A stretch of 7,499 nt of DNA from Clostridia bacterium (GTDB lineage: Bacteria > Bacillota > UBA994 > PWPR01), in NCBI GenBank assembly GCA_003557085.1, contig PWPR01000054.1, forward strand, positions 1 through 7,499. The letters are read 5' to 3'. The position numbers and the translations under genes are program-made. This document shows, one piece after another, positions 6,586-7,499 of this stretch. Below the pieces are notes generated by a model that saw only the letters and a list, made by a program, of their open reading frames with translations, was not told the DNA's origin and made no database searches. The number at the start of each line of letters is the position of its first letter. Position 1 is the first letter of the stretch.

Positions 6586-6599
6586 GTAGCTATAGCTAC
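6586..6599. promoter_or_regulatory. operator: perfect 14-bp palindrome GTAGCTATAGCTAC
   Basis: The palindrome has half-sites GTAGC and GCTAC around TATA, the half-site spacing typical of Crp/Fnr-family dimers. Its centre (6592/6593) lies at -41.5 from the start predicted by TATACT at 6622-6627, the class II activator position. Relative to the regulator's own predicted start (near 6611) it covers about +13 to +26, where a bound protein would block transcription. It resembles the GTAAC-N4-GTTAC type of site that I recall for clostridial HcpR; that comparison is from memory. Confidence 0.7.
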
Positions 6600-6617
6600 A
6601 TACAGTCTTTGTTTATT

Positions 6618-6646
6618 ATCTTATACTTAATAATAGAGTATGGCAA
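6618..6646 (-). promoter_or_regulatory. candidate promoter of the Crp/Fnr regulator
   Basis: On the minus strand TTGCCA (6646-6641) and TAAGAT (6623-6618) are 17 bases apart (5/6 and 4/6 to consensus). The predicted start near 6611 gives a leader of about 45 bases that contains the palindrome. Its -10 overlaps the -10 of the opposing cupin-hcp promoter by two bases, so the two promoters should compete. Confidence 0.5.
6622..6627 (+). promoter_or_regulatory. -10 element (TATACT) of the cupin-hcp promoter
   Basis: TATACT matches the -10 consensus at 5/6 positions. The hexamer 17 bases upstream is CATACA (6599-6604), a poor -35, as is usual for promoters that need a class II activator. The predicted start near 6634 leaves a 40-base leader before the cupin ATG. 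It is paired with the palindrome at 6586-6599. Confidence 0.55.
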
Positions 6647-6673
6647 TTAAAATATTTTAATAGGGGGCATAAA

Positions 6674-6994
6674 ATGATTGAAAAGACATATACGTTTGAG
6701 TCATCAGAGAAAAAACTTATAGAAAGAATAATAAGTGATGAGAATGTTGATATTAATCATGTAGTTTTAGAAAGCAAAGATTCTTTACCTGAACATTACT
6801 CTAATTCAAATGTTTATTTAATAATACTCAAAGGTAAGCTGACAATTTCTTTAAATGATTCTGCTAAAGTGGTATATGCTTCAAATCAGATTATTAATGT
6901 TCCTTACAACACCAAGATGCATATTGCAAATGAAGAAAAGAGTTTATTGGAGTTTTTCATTGTTAAAGCACCCAGTCCAAAGACTTTTAATTAA
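6674..6994 (+). CDS. small single-domain cupin protein, first gene of the hcp operon
   Basis: This is a 106-residue cytoplasmic protein with one predicted cupin barrel. The first cupin motif region is SLPEHYSNSNVYLIILKGKL (37-56), with the expected His41, hydrophobic strands and the GKL turn. The second is NVPYNTKMHIAN (75-86), with His83. In the canonical motif a second His and a Glu also bind metal; at those positions this protein has Ser43 and no Glu, so metal binding is incomplete or lost. AGGGGG (6662-6667) stands 6 bases before the ATG. The stop is only 15 bp before hcp, so the two are almost surely co-transcribed under the divergent regulator. A role linked to nitric oxide or hydroxylamine stress is inferred from position only; no enzymatic function can be assigned. 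Confidence 0.8.
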   Translation: MIEKTYTFESSEKKLIERIISDENVDINHVVLESKDSLPEHYSNSNVYLIILKGKLTISLNDSAKVVYASNQIINVPYNTKMHIANEEKSLLEFFIVKAPSPKTFN

Positions 6995-7009
6995 TTAGGA
7001 GGTAGTTTT

Positions 7010-7499
7010 ATGTCAATGTTTTGTTATCAATGTGAACAAACTGTAGGTGGAAATTCCTGTACTAAAGTAGGTGTGTGTGGCAAGCAGCCCTCAACATCTA
7101 ATTTACAAGATGATTTAACTGTTGCTCTTATTGAACTAGCTTTTGCTAGCGGAAAAGGTTATGGCGATGAAGAAGCAAAACTAATGATGCAAGGGTTGTT
7201 TACAACTGTTACTAATGTTAGTTTTGACGATAATAGCATAAGAAAGTTACTTGAAAAAATTAACTCAGCGACCAAAAATCTAGATTGTTCCATAAAAGTA
7301 GACTTAGACTTATGGGAAGGCAATCAAGATGAAGTGTCATTAAGATCAACTCTTTTATTTGGCTTGAGAGGAATGGCTGCATATGCTTGGCATGCTTATC
7401 GTTTAGGCTTTGAAGACCAAGAAGTTACAGACTGGTTTTTCTCAGGCATGAGAGCAATTGGTCAAAGCCATGAAGTCAGTGAGTGGTTGCAGTTGCTAA
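7010..7499 (+). CDS. hcp: hybrid cluster protein (hydroxylamine reductase), class I type (partial, 3' end outside window)
   Basis: The first 163 codons of Hcp are visible, about 30% of a protein that is usually near 540-550 residues. The N-terminus MSMFCYQCEQTVGGNSCT has cysteines at 5, 8, 17 and 23. This C-x2-C-x8-C-x5-C spacing is that of the [4Fe-4S] cluster in strict-anaerobe Hcp (as in Desulfovibrio) and not the wider spacing of enterobacterial class II proteins. The segment around 120-134 (LLFGLRGMAAYAWHA) is also typical. The hybrid Fe-S-O cluster ligands lie beyond the window. Hcp is a cytoplasmic enzyme that reduces hydroxylamine in vitro, and in E. coli it reduces nitric oxide and acts in protein S-nitrosylation. 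The start at 7010 is set by AGGAGGT (6997-7003), 7 bases from the end of AGGAGG; an in-frame ATG at 7016 is less well spaced. It is the second gene of the cupin-hcp operon. Confidence 0.95.
   Translation, partial: MSMFCYQCEQTVGGNSCTKVGVCGKQPSTSNLQDDLTVALIELAFASGKGYGDEEAKLMMQGLFTTVTNVSFDDNSIRKLLEKINSATKNLDCSIKVDLDLWEGNQDEVSLRSTLLFGLRGMAAYAWHAYRLGFEDQEVTDWFFSGMRAIGQSHEVSEWLQLL

Noticed and set aside
6390..6650. Plus-strand frame of 86 codons running from inside the regulator into the intergenic region
   Set aside because: It is antisense to the regulator, crosses the operator and promoters, and has no ribosome binding site.

Overview
The window is AT-rich and carries strong AGGAGG-type ribosome binding sites, Gram-positive lipoprotein and Sec signals, a CvfB/YitL-family protein, copper-amine-oxidase-like 'stalk' domains and a class I-type hybrid cluster protein. 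Together these point to a low-GC anaerobic firmicute of the Clostridia type. Genus and species cannot be read from the sequence. No mobile element, CRISPR array, rRNA or tRNA was seen.

Left part (1-1676): the N-terminal 238 codons of an NMT1/TauA-like ABC-transporter lipoprotein run leftward off the window. Divergent from it is deoD, a hexameric-type purine nucleoside phosphorylase with a complete active site, closed by a long, nearly symmetric hairpin terminator.

Middle part (1677-4770): a CvfB/YitL-like S1-domain RNA-binding protein reads leftward. Divergent from it is a large secreted protein of 590 residues. It has a signal peptide, a duplicated GGPPxH motif, a copper-amine-oxidase N1-type stalk region and then four divergent tandem repeats of 87-89 residues filling the C-terminal 60%. 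A clean 12-bp-stem terminator follows it, then a 295-base AT-rich intergenic stretch leading to the next gene.

Right part (4770-7499): a PLP-dependent alanine/ornithine racemase family protein converges on a Crp/Fnr-family regulator. The last bases of both genes lie within one perfect 36-bp palindrome that probably serves as a shared bidirectional terminator. The regulator is divergent from a small cupin gene followed 15 bp later by hcp (hybrid cluster protein, cut by the window edge).

The regulator/cupin/hcp block reads as a nitrosative-stress unit. The 108-bp region between the divergent genes holds a perfect 14-bp palindrome centred at -41.5 from the predicted cupin-hcp start, the classic class II activator position. 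The same palindrome lies just downstream of the predicted start of the regulator's own transcript, suggesting activation of hcp combined with autorepression. The best candidates for undescribed biology are the degenerate cupin co-transcribed with hcp and the repeat-rich secreted protein.
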